In this document: piece by piece, positions 18,930-29,496 of the stretch | Layout: each line of letters starts with the position of its first letter | Position numbering within the stretch: the stretch's first letter is position 1 | Origin: Welwitschia mirabilis | Lineage: Eukaryota; Gnetophyta; Gnetopsida; Welwitschiales | Length of the DNA: 31,485 nucleotides | Direction of reading: 5' to 3' | Assembly (NCBI GenBank): GCA_051453625.1 | Contig: JBOZIK010000001.1 | Coordinates: forward strand, 114,344,079 to 114,375,563 | Translations under genes and position numbers: made by a program | Notes under the pieces: generated by a model | Told to the model about the DNA's origin: nothing | Seen by the model: only the letters and a program-made list of their open reading frames with translations | Database searches by the model: none

Positions 18930-19280
18930 TGATGCAAATTCCTTTTCTTGTGTGGAAGGACAACAATGTTGACTTGTAGGGTGAGATGCCCGAGACTTAT
19001 TTGGGAGGGCTACTAGAAATTAGCTTCCCAAAGAGAGTCCCTTGTGTTATAGAGTAACCTAGGCATAGGATAAAGCTAAATGGGCTTGAGCCTAGTGAAG
19101 ACTAGGTGATATAAAAGCAAACTAAGAAAGAACAAATGGGTGCAAGGCAAAAGGAAAAAAAGAGAGGAGGACTACCTGAGTAGGTGGTGTCCTTCAACCT
19201 GTAGTAGGGTATCCTAGAAGGAGGCTTATACCAAATCTCTAAGGTTGGGGGTGTTGCTTCTAACATGGGTCCATCTCCTA
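18930..19280 (+). repeat. Dispersed repeat R, copy 3
   Basis: It starts TGATGCAAATTCC and matches copy 4 (29801-30150) in direct orientation: ACAATGTTGACTT/ACAATGTCTACTT, GATATAAAAGCAAACT/GATATAATAGCAAACT, then an AAAGGAAAA...GAGAG run and GGTGTCCTTCAA. It also matches copies 1 and 2 in inverse. GATATAAAAGC (19109-19119) looks like a TATA box. It enters the gap at 19281. Confidence 0.65.
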
Positions 19281-20150
19281 NNNNNNNNNNNNNNNNNNNN
19301 NNNNNNNNNNNNNNNNNNNNNNNNNNNNNNNNNNNNNNNNNNNNNNNNNNNNNNNNNNNNNNNNNNNNNNNNNNNNNNNNNNNNNNNNNNNNNNNNNNNN
19401 NNNNNNNNNNNNNNNNNNNNNNNNNNNNNNNNNNNNNNNNNNNNNNNNNNNNNNNNNNNNNNNNNNNNNNNNNNNNNNNNNNNNNNNNNNNNNNNNNNNN
19501 NNNNNNNNNNNNNNNNNNNNNNNNNNNNNNNNNNNNNNNNNNNNNNNNNNNNNNNNNNNNNNNNNNNNNNNNNNNNNNNNNNNNNNNNNNNNNNNNNNNN
19601 NNNNNNNNNNNNNNNNNNNNNNNNNNNNNNNNNNNNNNNNNNNNNNNNNNNNNNNNNNNNNNNNNNNNNNNNNNNNNNNNNNNNNNNNNNNNNNNNNNNN
19701 NNNNNNNNNNNNNNNNNNNNNNNNNNNNNNNNNNNNNNNNNNNNNNNNNNNNNNNNNNNNNNNNNNNNNNNNNNNNNNNNNNNNNNNNNNNNNNNNNNNN
19801 NNNNNNNNNNNNNNNNNNNNNNNNNNNNNNNNNNNNNNNNNNNNNNNNNNNNNNNNNNNNNNNNNNNNNNNNNNNNNNNNNNNNNNNNNNNNNNNNNNNN
19901 NNNNNNNNNNNNNNNNNNNNNNNNNNNNNNNNNNNNNNNNNNNNNNNNNNNNNNNNNNNNNNNNNNNNNNNNNNNNNNNNNNNNNNNNNNNNNNNNNNNN
20001 NNNNNNNNNNNNNNNNNNNNNNNNNNNNNNNNNNNNNNNNNNNNNNNNNNNNNNNNNNNNNNNNNNNNNNNNNNNNNNNNNNNNNNNNNNNNNNNNNNNN
20101 NNNNNNNNNNNNNNNNNNNNNNNNNNNNNNNNNNNNNNNNNNNNNNNNNN
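19281..20150. other. Assembly gap, 870 N
   Basis: It interrupts repeat R copy 3. The 339- and 332-residue frames that cross it are artefacts. Confidence 0.99.
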
Positions 20151-20793
20151 AAAGCTATAGGAGACCGACTACTCCATCAAGGAAAGAAGGTAAACCAAAA
20201 TCTTCAAAAATCACTACTACAAGCTACCTTGGGTTTCCTGTAAGGAAGGAGGGGTGCTTAAGACAAATTCCTCCTCATTATTAACTCCAACATGCCTTCA
20301 AAGAAAGGTTTTAGACCTAGGAAAGAGCAAAAGCTATATTAATAGTAAATATCAAAAATCAAAGTGCAAAAATTAGTAACCCCTCTTCATACGTGGGGAG
20401 CAGTAATATAAACAAACTCCCTTCCTTATCCTTCTCCACTAATTATGAAGAACGAATTAGAAGATGCAAAGGATATGACAAAGAAAGCCCCTCCATAGGT
20501 AGAGAGGAGCTCACAGTGTATGAGGAGGGGCCCATAGGTGAGGGGCTAAGCCTTCGAGGGAACCTTGGACAACTGGAGAGCTTGGAGGGCTACAAAGGAA
20601 GAAGGAGATGTTAGAATTACTAGAGATGGCTGGAGAAGCTATAAAGAGGTGGATAGGCACCTCTTCCACCTTGAGGGCCCTAGAAGACCTCTTGTTCCAC
20701 ACTTTGGGGATGGCAAAGGTCCAGGGAAGCTTCTAACAATTTAAGGAAAGAGCTAAGGGAGCTAACCCTTAAGGACGTTAAGGCAAGGGTTTT

Positions 20794-20819
20794 AGAGAGA
20801 GAGAGAGAGATAGAGAGAG
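20794..20819 (+). repeat. (GA)n microsatellite
   Basis: GAGAGAGAGAGAGAG interrupted once by TAGAGAGAG. Confidence 0.95.
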
Positions 20820-21699
20820 TAGGAAAGAGGGTGTAAAGGGAATGCCTTAGCTTAAGAAAAGGGGATTGGACAACAAAGGAGCTCCCATTTGAAGGGGGAT
20901 CAAATTAGTTACCAATTGCCCACCACCAGTCATTCTCTTTAGAGGATAAGAAAAGGAAGTAAAGGAGAACAACCCATGAGGGAAGGCTTGTGTGGAAGGG
21001 AAGATAGACCATGATTAAGACTGATTATGCCTAGGCCCTTTCTAATCATGACTTTGTGACAATGTAATATCACCATCATTATGTAGACCTGTGAAGAGAG
21101 AACAGGGGGAGGCAAGTATATCATTAATGATGGAGTCTCATAACCAGGTAGAATAATAATGACCTTTGAAAAATCTTTGGGTGTGTTCATGTCAAGTAAT
21201 GCTTTTTTAAAAAATGTGGCACCGAATCCAAAGTAAACAACCTTGGATTCTCAAATTTCCCAACTTTGTTTATACAAGGAAGGAACAAAGGCATCGTAGT
21301 TCACCTATGCCATTTGAGTTTCATAAATCGCATTTTCTTTTGCATCCTTGTCTCCAAATAGCCAACTTGCCAAGTCGTATTTCCATGATGATGGGTTGCT
21401 CCAGTAAGGCTTCAACAGAAGAAAGCAAGACACCAACCCCCAGTGTTACAAGGACGCCTGATTTCCTTGTTCTTTCCATTTCCAGCATTGATTCCTTTCC
21501 ATTGAGTCATANNNNNNNNNNAGAGTAGAAAGTAGCTCCTTTTATAGAGTCTTGTTTCGTTGAGTCTAATGGAATGGTTCCTACACTCACAAACTCCATG
21601 GAATGGGCCATAGGTTGTTATTTAGGAAAACGAGAGGTAGAAACTATGGGACTGTAGACTACTCCTCCTTTGAACACATTAGGAATGAGCCTCCCTAGA

Positions 21700-22061
21700 T
21701 CGCAACCTTTGCTAAGCTAGCCTATATGAACTCATTTACTTCCCAAACTTCAAGATGAATGTCTCCCTAATAGAAGACATCATCAACAATAGAGACCCTA
21801 TTGCCCAAACCAAGTGGTTCCCTGCCGTTTAGGAGGTCAACTTAGTGGAGCTACCCCTTGCACTAGTTGAGATTATGCCCTGCCCTATGGTCTTCCTTGC
21901 TAAGAGACCTTGAGGTGCTCAATGTCTTTAGTGGGTTTCCTCAACATGCATCCAAGGGCTTCAATTTCACTGCCAGTTTTAGAGCTCTTAGAGAAGTCTC
22001 TAGAAGTAGAGTGAAAGCTTGGGGCTATCAGGAGAGAACTAAGAGGTCAGTGAGACCCTAA
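21700..22061 (+). pseudogene. Possible decayed coding segment of unknown function
   Basis: One plus frame reads FPNFKMNVSLIEDIINNRD then PIAQTKWFPAV, a stop, EVNLVELPLALVEIMPCPMV and FLAKRP, with stops at 21831-21833 and 21909-21911. A second frame then stays open to 22061. The composition is protein-like and the local G+C is higher. I do not recognise the family; it may be a retroelement ORF of the sequence that carries repeat R. Confidence 0.25.
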
Positions 22062-22341
22062 AGTGGGCTAAGAAGGAGCGTCAGAGTTGGAAGAGGAAGT
22101 GGTAATAGAAAAGGAGGTGTGTAGAATGTGTAAGAGGTAGGTAGCCATGGTGGTTGGGAGGAATGAGTGTTTGCAAGACTAAAGGGTTTTGACAGAATAG
22201 GGGAGATGTTGAGATTAGGCATTTGCTCCAATTAGAAGCCACTCATCCCGTCAAGAGTTGAGTTGTATACCACCATCACCTAAAAGGCTAATGGCTAGTA
22301 CTATGTTGAAAGCCTACCATAGATCACCGAAAAGTAGTTCT

Positions 22342-22441
22342 NNNNNNNNNNNNNNNNNNNNNNNNNNNNNNNNNNNNNNNNNNNNNNNNNNNNNNNNNNN
22401 NNNNNNNNNNNNNNNNNNNNNNNNNNNNNNNNNNNNNNNNN
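22342..22441. other. Assembly gap of exactly 100 N, probably false
   Basis: The 29 bases before it (22313-22341) and after it (22442-22470) agree at 28 positions (start CCTACCATAGATCACC). This is an unmerged contig overlap, and the repeated peptide on each side is an artefact. Confidence 0.85.
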
Positions 22442-22864
22442 CCTACCATAGATCACCAAAAAGTAGTTCTTAAAAACCTACACCACCTCTTTATACATAT
22501 TCTTAATACTGACAAAGTATTGCTAGAGTCTTTGAGTCCGTCTTTCCCCCAAATTGCCCAAGGAAAGTTTGGACTAGATGATTCCATGAGCTGAAAAAAT
22601 TTGAATGAAGCCACAAATATGAAAGTTGTGTTTCACCTTTAAGGTAGAGGAGAAATAACCGATAGACCACATCCTCCTAGTTTACTCCAAGTAAGCCTAA
22701 AGACCCACTCAAAATCATGATGTTGTCTTATAGGGCCAAAGAGAAGTGATGACTTCAAGCTTATACGAACTTGTCATGCTTGCTAGGGAGATTGGTGTAA
22801 TTGTCAAACTTTAGAGGATAATTGCTAATATATGGTAGCTAGGAAGTAGGAATTGGGGTGGGAT

Positions 22865-24028
22865 TGTTATTGCGTGAAGAACCTTAGAAGGGGGTGAACA
22901 ACGTTCCCATTGTTTACTACCATTTATCCTTAGTAAGAATACTTATGATGAAACTATCCATTACATATATTATAATGCTTAAAAATAATATGCAATCGTA
23001 AAAAAATTCAGAACAGAACAAGCACAAAGTCAATTTTATAATGGTTTAGATTTCTCCTACTTCGCTCGCAAGAGGAATCAAATTCTCAGCCCTTGGTCCT
23101 CTTAAGATCAATTAGTTTTGATTTGCAAAGGGAATCAACAAACCTTAGATCCAAAGCTCTATGAACTATTTTATGGCTTAGGTGCAACCATAAATTAAGA
23201 ATAGGAATGTTGATGATGTGTCTTTAGCACAAGTTAGGCTTTAGGTAAAAGAAGATAGGTAACAATAGATAGGCTTAATATAGATTAACAAGAATAGAGT
23301 AGGTAAGCACAAGAATCAAAGAATTAGAATTACAATAGATAGGCACATAAATGCTTCACAAGAATTTCAGAATGTCAGTTTGCTCACCAAGAAAAGCATT
23401 AGCATTTGGAATGAGAGATTGAATTAGTTGTACAGGGAGAGCCAAGGCCTAGCTATTAGAGAACACTTAAGTCTCCTTAACTACATGAAGATCTTCTGCT
23501 ACTAGTGAAGAAAATTGAACATTAGGAGAGGATTTTTGGCTGCCATTTTAGTCAATCTTCTGTTTATCAACCACTGATTAGAGTGATTGATAATAAATAC
23601 TTTGCATTGGTAGTCAAAACTACTAGCAAGTTGGTCCACCCAACAATAAGTCGGTTCACTTGACATACAACCTTTAAAAACTGCAAGCAAGTCATTCGAC
23701 CCACTTGCCAAGTTGGTCTACTAAGATCACAGATAGAAAATTCTCAAAGCAAGTTGGTCTACTAAGATCACAAATAAAATTTTTGAAAGCAAGTTGGTTA
23801 TTGATTTCTAAGTTCGGCCAACCCAAAACACACGCAGGTCGACCTGGAAGTAGGTTGACCAAAGATCATAGGATTCCCTTTTTTAGCACAAAATGAATTT
23901 GTTTGTTTCCTTTGAATTATGTCACATTCCAATCACCATCGTCATTGTAGGATATCATCTTTGCATTAACACACTAAGTTATATCGTCCATCAATGGTCA
24001 TCATTGAAACTCACTTCAATTGCTAACA
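22865..24028 (-). repeat. 3' LTR, 1164 bp
   Basis: The ends are TGTTA and TAACA. The inner U5 side (plus, left) has CCTTAGAAGGGGGTGAAC and TTATAATGGTTTAGATTTCTCC (23034-23055), both LTR landmarks. The outer side abuts the polypurine tract. It aligns with 28223-29496 over most of its length, for example GAACATTAGGAGAGG (23517-23531 and 28534-28548). The U3 holds CAAGTTGGTC repeats. Confidence 0.85.
23709..23797. repeat. 40-bp tandem repeat in LTR U3
   Basis: CAAGTTGGTCTACTAAGATC... (23709-23749) is repeated at 23750-23789, and a third partial unit starts at 23790. Nearby are CAGGTCGACCTG (23835-23846) and other GGTnnACC words. Confidence 0.85.
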
Positions 24029-24055
24029 ATCTCCCTCTTTTCAAGGATGACAAAG
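24029..24055 (-). other. Polypurine tract of the 22865-29496 element
   Basis: The minus strand reads TTTGTCATCCTTGAAAAGAG then GGAGAT directly before the 3' LTR TGTTA. It is the same layout as at 2001-2024. Confidence 0.8.
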
Positions 24056-24839
24056 CTCTCTAGATTGGTACATGGCGCCCCTAAAGTTATGCCCCATTAC
24101 AAACCATAATGCATCCAATATGTACCAATGAAACCATGGCAATGGATATCAATAATCGACATGCCTTTCATGGTGACTTAGCATGTATCTTGTTTCTCCC
24201 TTTTTTGTCACAATTGAAAACTTGAAAATACATGGAGGGAAAGAGCAACACACAAAATACCTTGTGAATCATAATGTTGAACATATCTGAGGTCCTCTAC
24301 TTTATCCTATTCCTCTAGANNNNNNNNNNAGGAGCATGCAAGAGCCTATGTAATAAGATGCTTTGGATTTGCTACCTCAAGTTTTGTCATTGTTCAAAGT
24401 GTAGTTTTCTATAAGTTCTGAAATTTCAATATATTTTACTTACTTTCAATTATTTTATTTATTTGTAGCATTTCTTGGATCGTTTTTGCTATTTCTAGCT
24501 ATCATTTTATCTTTACAGCTTAAAAGAACGCTTTCATACCCCTCACAATTAGCAAACAAACAAGTTTCATCTCCATCCCATTGCATCCTAATTAAAACAA
24601 ACCTAGGGAGAATCTATTTTGTGAGGCTGATTTTTTCACCCCCTCAAACCATCATTATGTGATCCACTATCATTTGAACTAAAGCTTTCATTAACTGAAA
24701 TACTACCATCACTGACTAATTCTTCAGCATTTTGGCCTCTTGTGGCATCCCTCCCAAAGCTGTTGCCATGGTCATAATTCTTTCAATGTATACTCCATCA
24801 TTTTAAACAGTCTGAACTTCATGGCGTGTTTGTGACTTG
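24056..24839 (-). other. Non-coding spacer between third ORF and polypurine tract
   Basis: No open frame. It includes a 10-N gap (24320-24329) and T-rich sequence at 24420-24550. The minus strand near 24700-24840 may still belong to the C-terminus of the third ORF, but stops are frequent. Confidence 0.4.
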
Positions 24840-25680
24840 ATTCTTGCAATAGTATTATGAATGTTACTTAAATTTAGCCACAACTACCTTAGAAAAATTA
24901 GAAAACTCTTGCAGACCAATACGACTTGAAGAATCCTTGGAAGGAGCCCTTGTTTCTCCAAACAAGGGTTACTTGCTATGAGTGGTTGAAGCTGAGGGAC
25001 CAAACGAGTCCTGAAATACCTTCATCCTACTCAAAACAGATTTATCTATAGGCTTCATGGAAGTCTAAAACAAATGGTAGTGATTAAACCAATATAGGAT
25101 AATGCTAAATGATACCCCAATGAAAACTGCTCACACATATTTTCGAAAACAAGCTGTGGAAGGTTAAGTAAGTTTCTCATGTAAAAATAGAAAAGAAGAT
25201 AGGCCATGAATGGTCTTACCTCATCCCCATGACCAAACTTGGGCAACATACTATAAGTGAAAATTAAGTAGACAACTCTATGTCTAGGTAACAATTCTCT
25301 AGCTAGAATATTGTGTCTCTATTCAAAAGTGTTTCCACAAATTGCATAAGTAAGCTTATTTTTCAAAATAAATGAGACCAATTGCTCAAAAAACCAAACA
25401 TCTTCACTCTCTAATGGAAGCTTTGTAAACTAAGTAAGAGAACTCTGAAAAAATTCGACATGCTTCCTAAATGCCATTGAGTCTAAAGACTTAGAGCTTG
25501 ATGAAAATTTGCCATTAAAATAGAATAATGTGCAAACCCTACATAGCAAATTGTGTAGGGCTCCAATAAGTATTCCCTGTTGAGATTATGAAAGAATCTA
25601 AAGAAAGGAAGTTCATGATGAAATGAATCAAAGTTCACTAACCTCTAGGGTGACCAACCTTTTTGAGAAACACTGATCCC
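24840..25680 (-). pseudogene. Third ORF of the copia element (plant transposon-protein-like)
   Basis: Reading with stops, the minus strand gives GALHNLLCRVCTLFYFNGKF, MAFRKHVEFFQSSLT, LPLESEDVWFFEQLVSFIL, then the open block 25055-25294 with IFTYSMLPKFGHGDEVRPFM and AYLLFYFYMRNLLNLPQLVF. That block aligns with HNLVCKLRHKDKASPLHAYI and LYCLGTRVKINLSKF of the copy at 650-1012 (shared K-x2-H-x-D-x3-P-x2-AY and NL-x2-hydrophobic spacing). After a frame change near 25060 it reads SRMKVFQDSFGPSAS, the counterpart of KKMNIF...GPSPS at 1195-1240. It lies between RNase H and the polypurine tract, which fixes its place in the element. Function unknown. Confidence 0.6.
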
Positions 25681-26399
25681 AATTAACTTCCACCTCTTCT
25701 AAAATCAATAGATTCTGTGAAGAAGAAGTACCTAGCTCCTTCCTTTCTTTCTGCTTTACATAGCACTGTTATCTCTAACCATAGAGGAAAGAGTTAGGAA
25801 CAAGAGATGAACAAGAGTTGGAAGGTCCAAGAGCAAAAAGGAGTTGAAACAATGAGAGAAAAATGAAGTATGGCATAGGGTAAGATAGAGAGAGAAGGTT
25901 TAAAAAGAACCTAACGCGTGTTATGTTTAATGAATTTTTTATTTTTGTATTTCATATCACATTGGTCAACTGAGATAAGATCTTAGTCAATTGACTTCAC
26001 AACATTATAAAGCAGACATATTCAGTTGACTTAAATTATGTCAATCAAACAAGGTTGTAACAAGTTTATAGAACTAAGATCAACATGATCTATTGAAACT
26101 ATGTCTCAGTCGACTAGGATCTTACCGTAATAGACTCAAGACAAACTAGGCCAACATATTTCATGGTCCATTGACTAATATTGCAAGAATAGAATAGAGT
26201 TTAGAATGGAGCAAAATTTTCATTGAGTATGACTTAGAAAAATGAACTTTAGTTGTTGGAAGGTACATTAAGTACAAACGCATAGGTTAAAAATACAAAA
26301 GAATAATTTATGCAACACCATTATACATATGTTGAAAAATTATACATCTATTAGCTACATAAGTAAGTAAATATATCATATTATGCTTACAAGTGGTTT
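25681..26399 (-). other. Spacer with GTCAAC/AGTCGACT motif cluster
   Basis: No gene. It includes repeated GGTCAACTGA (25964), AGTCAATTGACT (25985), CAGTTGACT (26022) and CAGTCGACT (26107). Such palindromic words are typical of LTR U3 regions, so an LTR scrap of another family may be embedded here. Confidence 0.45.
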
Positions 26400-27184
26400 G
26401 GGTTGTTACTAATTCCCAAGTTGATCCTAGGAGATGATGATCTTTCTCCATTCAATGGTTTTGTAAGGATGTCAACAAGTTGCTCTTCTCTTTTAATGTG
26501 TCCAAGCCACATAACCCCTAACCTCTGATTAAGTGATACCTGATGTCGATATGCTTTGTAAGAGAGTGTTAAACATGATTCTCTATTATAATTATCGCAT
26601 TAGTTTTGCCACACAATATCATTCTTTGATCCATACAGGTGATATAGTCACTAAGCATTTGTTTGATTCATAACAACTGAGAACAAGAAGCACTGGTGGT
26701 AATGTACTTAGCCTTAGTCCTTGATAAGGATACAGAGTTCTACTTTTTGCTTCCCAATCATACTAAGAAGCTTCCAAGAAAATGACATGTTCCACTTGTA
26801 CTTTGATGATCTTTAGCCCATCTTGCCCAACTTGCATCACTATAACTGAAAAGATCAAGTGTAATGATGTATGGATACCATAGTCCAAAATCCATAGTAT
26901 GTTTCAAATATCGTAGTATCATTTTTACTACAACCAAATGAGATTCCTTATGACTAGATTAATACCTAGCAAATATTCCAAGACTAGGCATGATACCAAG
27001 TCTACGCATAGTAAAGATAAAGTAAACTACCAAGCATACCTCTATATAGCTTTTGATCTAATTTAACTCTAGCATCTAAACTTAACTTTGCGTTAGTGCC
27101 CATTGGTGTACTGATACTCTTGCAATTGTCCATCCTGACTCTCTGAAATATAAGCCTTGGTACCTGAGTATCCCATCCTTGCAT
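26400..27184 (-). pseudogene. Copia RNase H
   Basis: The open part is 27002-27184 (MDNCKSISTPMGTNAKLSLD then KLYRGMLGSLLYL), the connection from RT to RNase H. The minus strand then reads YLKHTMDFGLWYPY, LFSYSDASWAR (keeping the first catalytic Asp), DHQSTSGTCHFLGS, KKQNSVSLSRTKAKYIT (Lys codons in place of the usual catalytic Glu) and QLVDILTKPLNGERSSSP at the C-terminus, with stops in several places. RNase H removes the RNA template during reverse transcription; this copy is inactive. Confidence 0.8.
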
Positions 27185-27913
27185 TGCTTGATTTGCATCC
27201 CTAGAAAGATATTCAATTCTCTAAGTAGTCTCATTTCAAATTCGTTAGACATAAGCTTAGTAAATTCAATAGGTAACTTATCATCATAGCACCAGAATTA
27301 TGTCATCCACATAAATTTGCAAAATCAAAGTGTCCTCTTTATTCATTTTAATAAACAAGGTGCTATTGACATTAACACAAATGAAATCATGTGATGAAAG
27401 AAAGTTTGTTAAGCTTTCGTACTAGACCCTACAAGCCTAAGTGAGGCCATCCAATGCTTTTTTGACTCTATACGCGCTTTGCGATTGCTTTGAATCCTCA
27501 AAACCTAGAGGCTGAGCTGAAAAATGTCTTCTTTAATAGATCCATTTAGAAATGCACTTTTGACATCCATATGAGATAAGTTAATCTTGTGACAACAAGC
27601 AAAAGCTAGTAAAATTATGATTGCTTCTAGCCTAGCAAAGGTAAAAAAAGTCTCACCACAGTCAATACCTTCCTATTGAGAAAAACTATGACAACTAAGC
27701 TTGCCTTGTTTTGCACAATGTTGCTAGTCTCGTCCAACTTGTTTTGGTAAACCCATTTTGTTCCACTAATATTCTTCCCTTTTCTAAGAGGAACGAGCTC
27801 CCACACATCGTTTCTTTGGAATTAATTAAGTTTAGCTTGCATTGTAGCAATCTAGGATTAATCTTCTCTGATGTTTCTTGGTTCAATTGAACAGACAAAA
27901 CAAAATTTTGCAC
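27185..27913 (-). pseudogene. Copia reverse transcriptase, broken but with both catalytic boxes
   Basis: The N-terminal part 27695-27913 runs over LLQCKLNLINSKETMCGS and TKTSWTRLATLCKTRQA in a shifted frame; the other frame has the AMQEELNQF-like landmark. MDVKSAFLNG is encoded at 27541-27570 and YVDD at 27302-27313 (IYVDDII). Stops and frame changes separate them. Unlike the element at 3.2-8.2 kb it is full length. Confidence 0.8.
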
Positions 27914-28222
27914 AAATATTTTCTATATGCCTTCAAGTTCTTACCCCTAATTCAAGCTTTCCAATGATTTGATCAAAAAGATGATCTCTTCTAGTTCTTA
28001 GTGGAAGATTGGTACATTTTGGAGTGTGATGAGGATATGAATCATGATTAAAGATTTGAGATGATGATGAATGTTTTGTTTTGGGGTTTTAGTAGATTGA
28101 GGAGGTGGGATTGATGTAGTTGATGAAGTAGTGAAAGGAGTGGAAGGTAGAGTTAATGTGGATAATGAAGAAGTAGAACATGGATGAATGAGTTTCAATT
28201 GGTGACCGAACACTTCACCCTT
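27914..28222 (-). pseudogene. Integrase-RT linker, truncated by deletion
   Basis: A Ser/Thr/Pro-rich segment (STPFTTSSTTSIPPPQ) is followed in another frame by RTRRDHLFDQIIGKLELG, a SIRE-type landmark. It stops at about 28222, where LTR sequence begins, so everything upstream (integrase, protease, gag, PBS) is missing. Confidence 0.7.
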
Positions 28223-29496
28223 CCTATGGCTTAGGTTCAATCACAAATGAAGAATAGGTATGCTAATGATGTTCCTTCAACCCCAAATAGGCAACAATAG
28301 AGAGACTCAACAAATATTGACATGCATACATAGAAATCAAAGAACCACAATTACAACAAATAGACATGCAAAGCTTCACAAGAATTTTAGAGCATAGGTT
28401 TGATCATGATGAAGAGAATTAGCCTATGGAATGAGGGATTGAATGAGTTATGTAGGAAAAGCCATAGGTTAGTTGTTGGAACTCTAAGTCTCCTTAGTTG
28501 ATTGAAGATCTTCTATTGGCAATGAAGATAACTGAACATTAGGAGAGGTCTTATAGTTTCCTTCTCAATCAATCTTTAATCTATCAATCACTTTTAGGGC
28601 TATTGATAATGACACTGGTAGATAAAAGTACAAGCAAGTTAGTCCACCCAAGTGAGAAGTTGGTCCACCAGATATACATCATATAAAGACTACAAGCAAG
28701 ACATTTGACCCACATAGCATGTTAGTTTACTAACTAAAATCACTAATAAAAATGTTGAAAGCAAGTTGGTCTGCCACATTCTACGGTCAGTAAACCCACA
28801 CATAAGTTGTGGACCCACAAGTAGGTCGACCTAAATCCATGTAGGTCAATTGAAGACCACAACATCTCACCTTTTAGCAGAAAATGACTTTGTCTCTTTT
28901 CTTTGAATTATGTGAAATTCTAATCACCATCATCATTGCAGTGTATGATCTTTGCATTACCATGCTAACTCCTACCATGGATCAATGGTCATCATCAATG
29001 ATTTATAAAGGGTGACATGTCTCCAACATTGGGTGACATGTAGCCCAATATACCTCTAAGGTTTATGTCTTTTTCTAGGAAACATTTTCAGCCGACATTT
29101 TCAAAGAGTTAGCGACATGTAGCCATGGGTAAAAGTCTGTGACATGTCACGACTTAACACAGACTTAAAATCAAAAATGTCATAGACAATGAGTAAACTA
29201 TAGAAAATAAAAAATTTGCAGAGGGTAGAATTGGGACATTTACGTGATAATAGGCTTTCAACTCATTTATACACATCAAATGATTTTTTATTGCTTAATT
29301 TTAGTTCTTTTTATTTATGACTCTTATGAAATTAATAATTCTTATGATTTTTTTTTAAAATAATTGCTGACATTTAGCATCGACATTTTGTGCTGACATG
29401 ATGATATGTCTTCTTGACATGACTTTTTCAAGCCACTGACATAAACCAAATGCCGACATTTATATCATTGGTCGTCATTGAAACTAGGTGCTAACA
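28223..29496 (-). repeat. 5' LTR, U5-truncated and interrupted by an insertion
   Basis: From CTATGGCTTAGG (28224) it aligns with 23172 onwards of the 3' LTR and ends TAACA (29496). About 300 bp of the inner end are lost at the deletion junction. A 475-bp insert (28996-29470) lies near the outer end. AGGTCGACCT occurs at 28823-28832. Confidence 0.8.
28996..29470. mobile_element. 475-bp hAT-like non-autonomous element (MITE)
   Basis: Its ends are CAATGAT and ATCATTG, a perfect 7-bp inverted terminus that extends imperfectly (TTTATAAA against ATAAATG). Flanks are GTCATCAT (28988-28995) and GTCGTCAT (29471-29478), an 8-bp duplication with one difference. The 3' LTR of the same element keeps the empty site (AATGGTCATCATTGAAAC at 23993-24010). 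Internally, TGACAT/GACATGT words recur, many in inverse between halves. CA...TG ends and 8-bp duplications fit hAT; superfamily assignment is inferred. Confidence 0.75.

Larger units (their letters stand above)
20151..22864. other. Unrecognised, purine-rich region (host of the copia insertion)
   Basis: Less AT-rich than its surroundings, with a GA microsatellite (20794-20819) and two gaps. No known domain is seen. 20155-20270 shows scattered similarity in inverse to 9430-9560, so it may continue repeat R or its parent element. The stretch to 22864 is continuous with 29497 onwards once the copia element is removed. Confidence 0.4.
22865..29496 (-). mobile_element. SIRE-like copia element with both ends readable
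   Basis: It starts TGTTA (22865) and ends TAACA (29496), a 5-base inverted terminus. The flanking bases GGGAT (22860-22864) and AGGAT (29497-29501) agree at four of five and are the probable target-site duplication. On minus: 5' LTR (28223-29496, truncated inside and carrying an insertion), integrase-RT linker, RT, RNase H, a third ORF, polypurine tract (24029-24050) and complete 3' LTR (22865-24028). PBS, gag, protease and integrase are deleted. Confidence 0.85.

Noticed and set aside
19245-20284. Two overlapping frames of more than 330 codons
   Set aside because: Both are N across 19281-20150, and the flanking residues have no family signature.
22258-22473. Frame with the same peptide on both sides of a gap
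   Set aside because: The repetition comes from an unmerged contig overlap, not a protein repeat.
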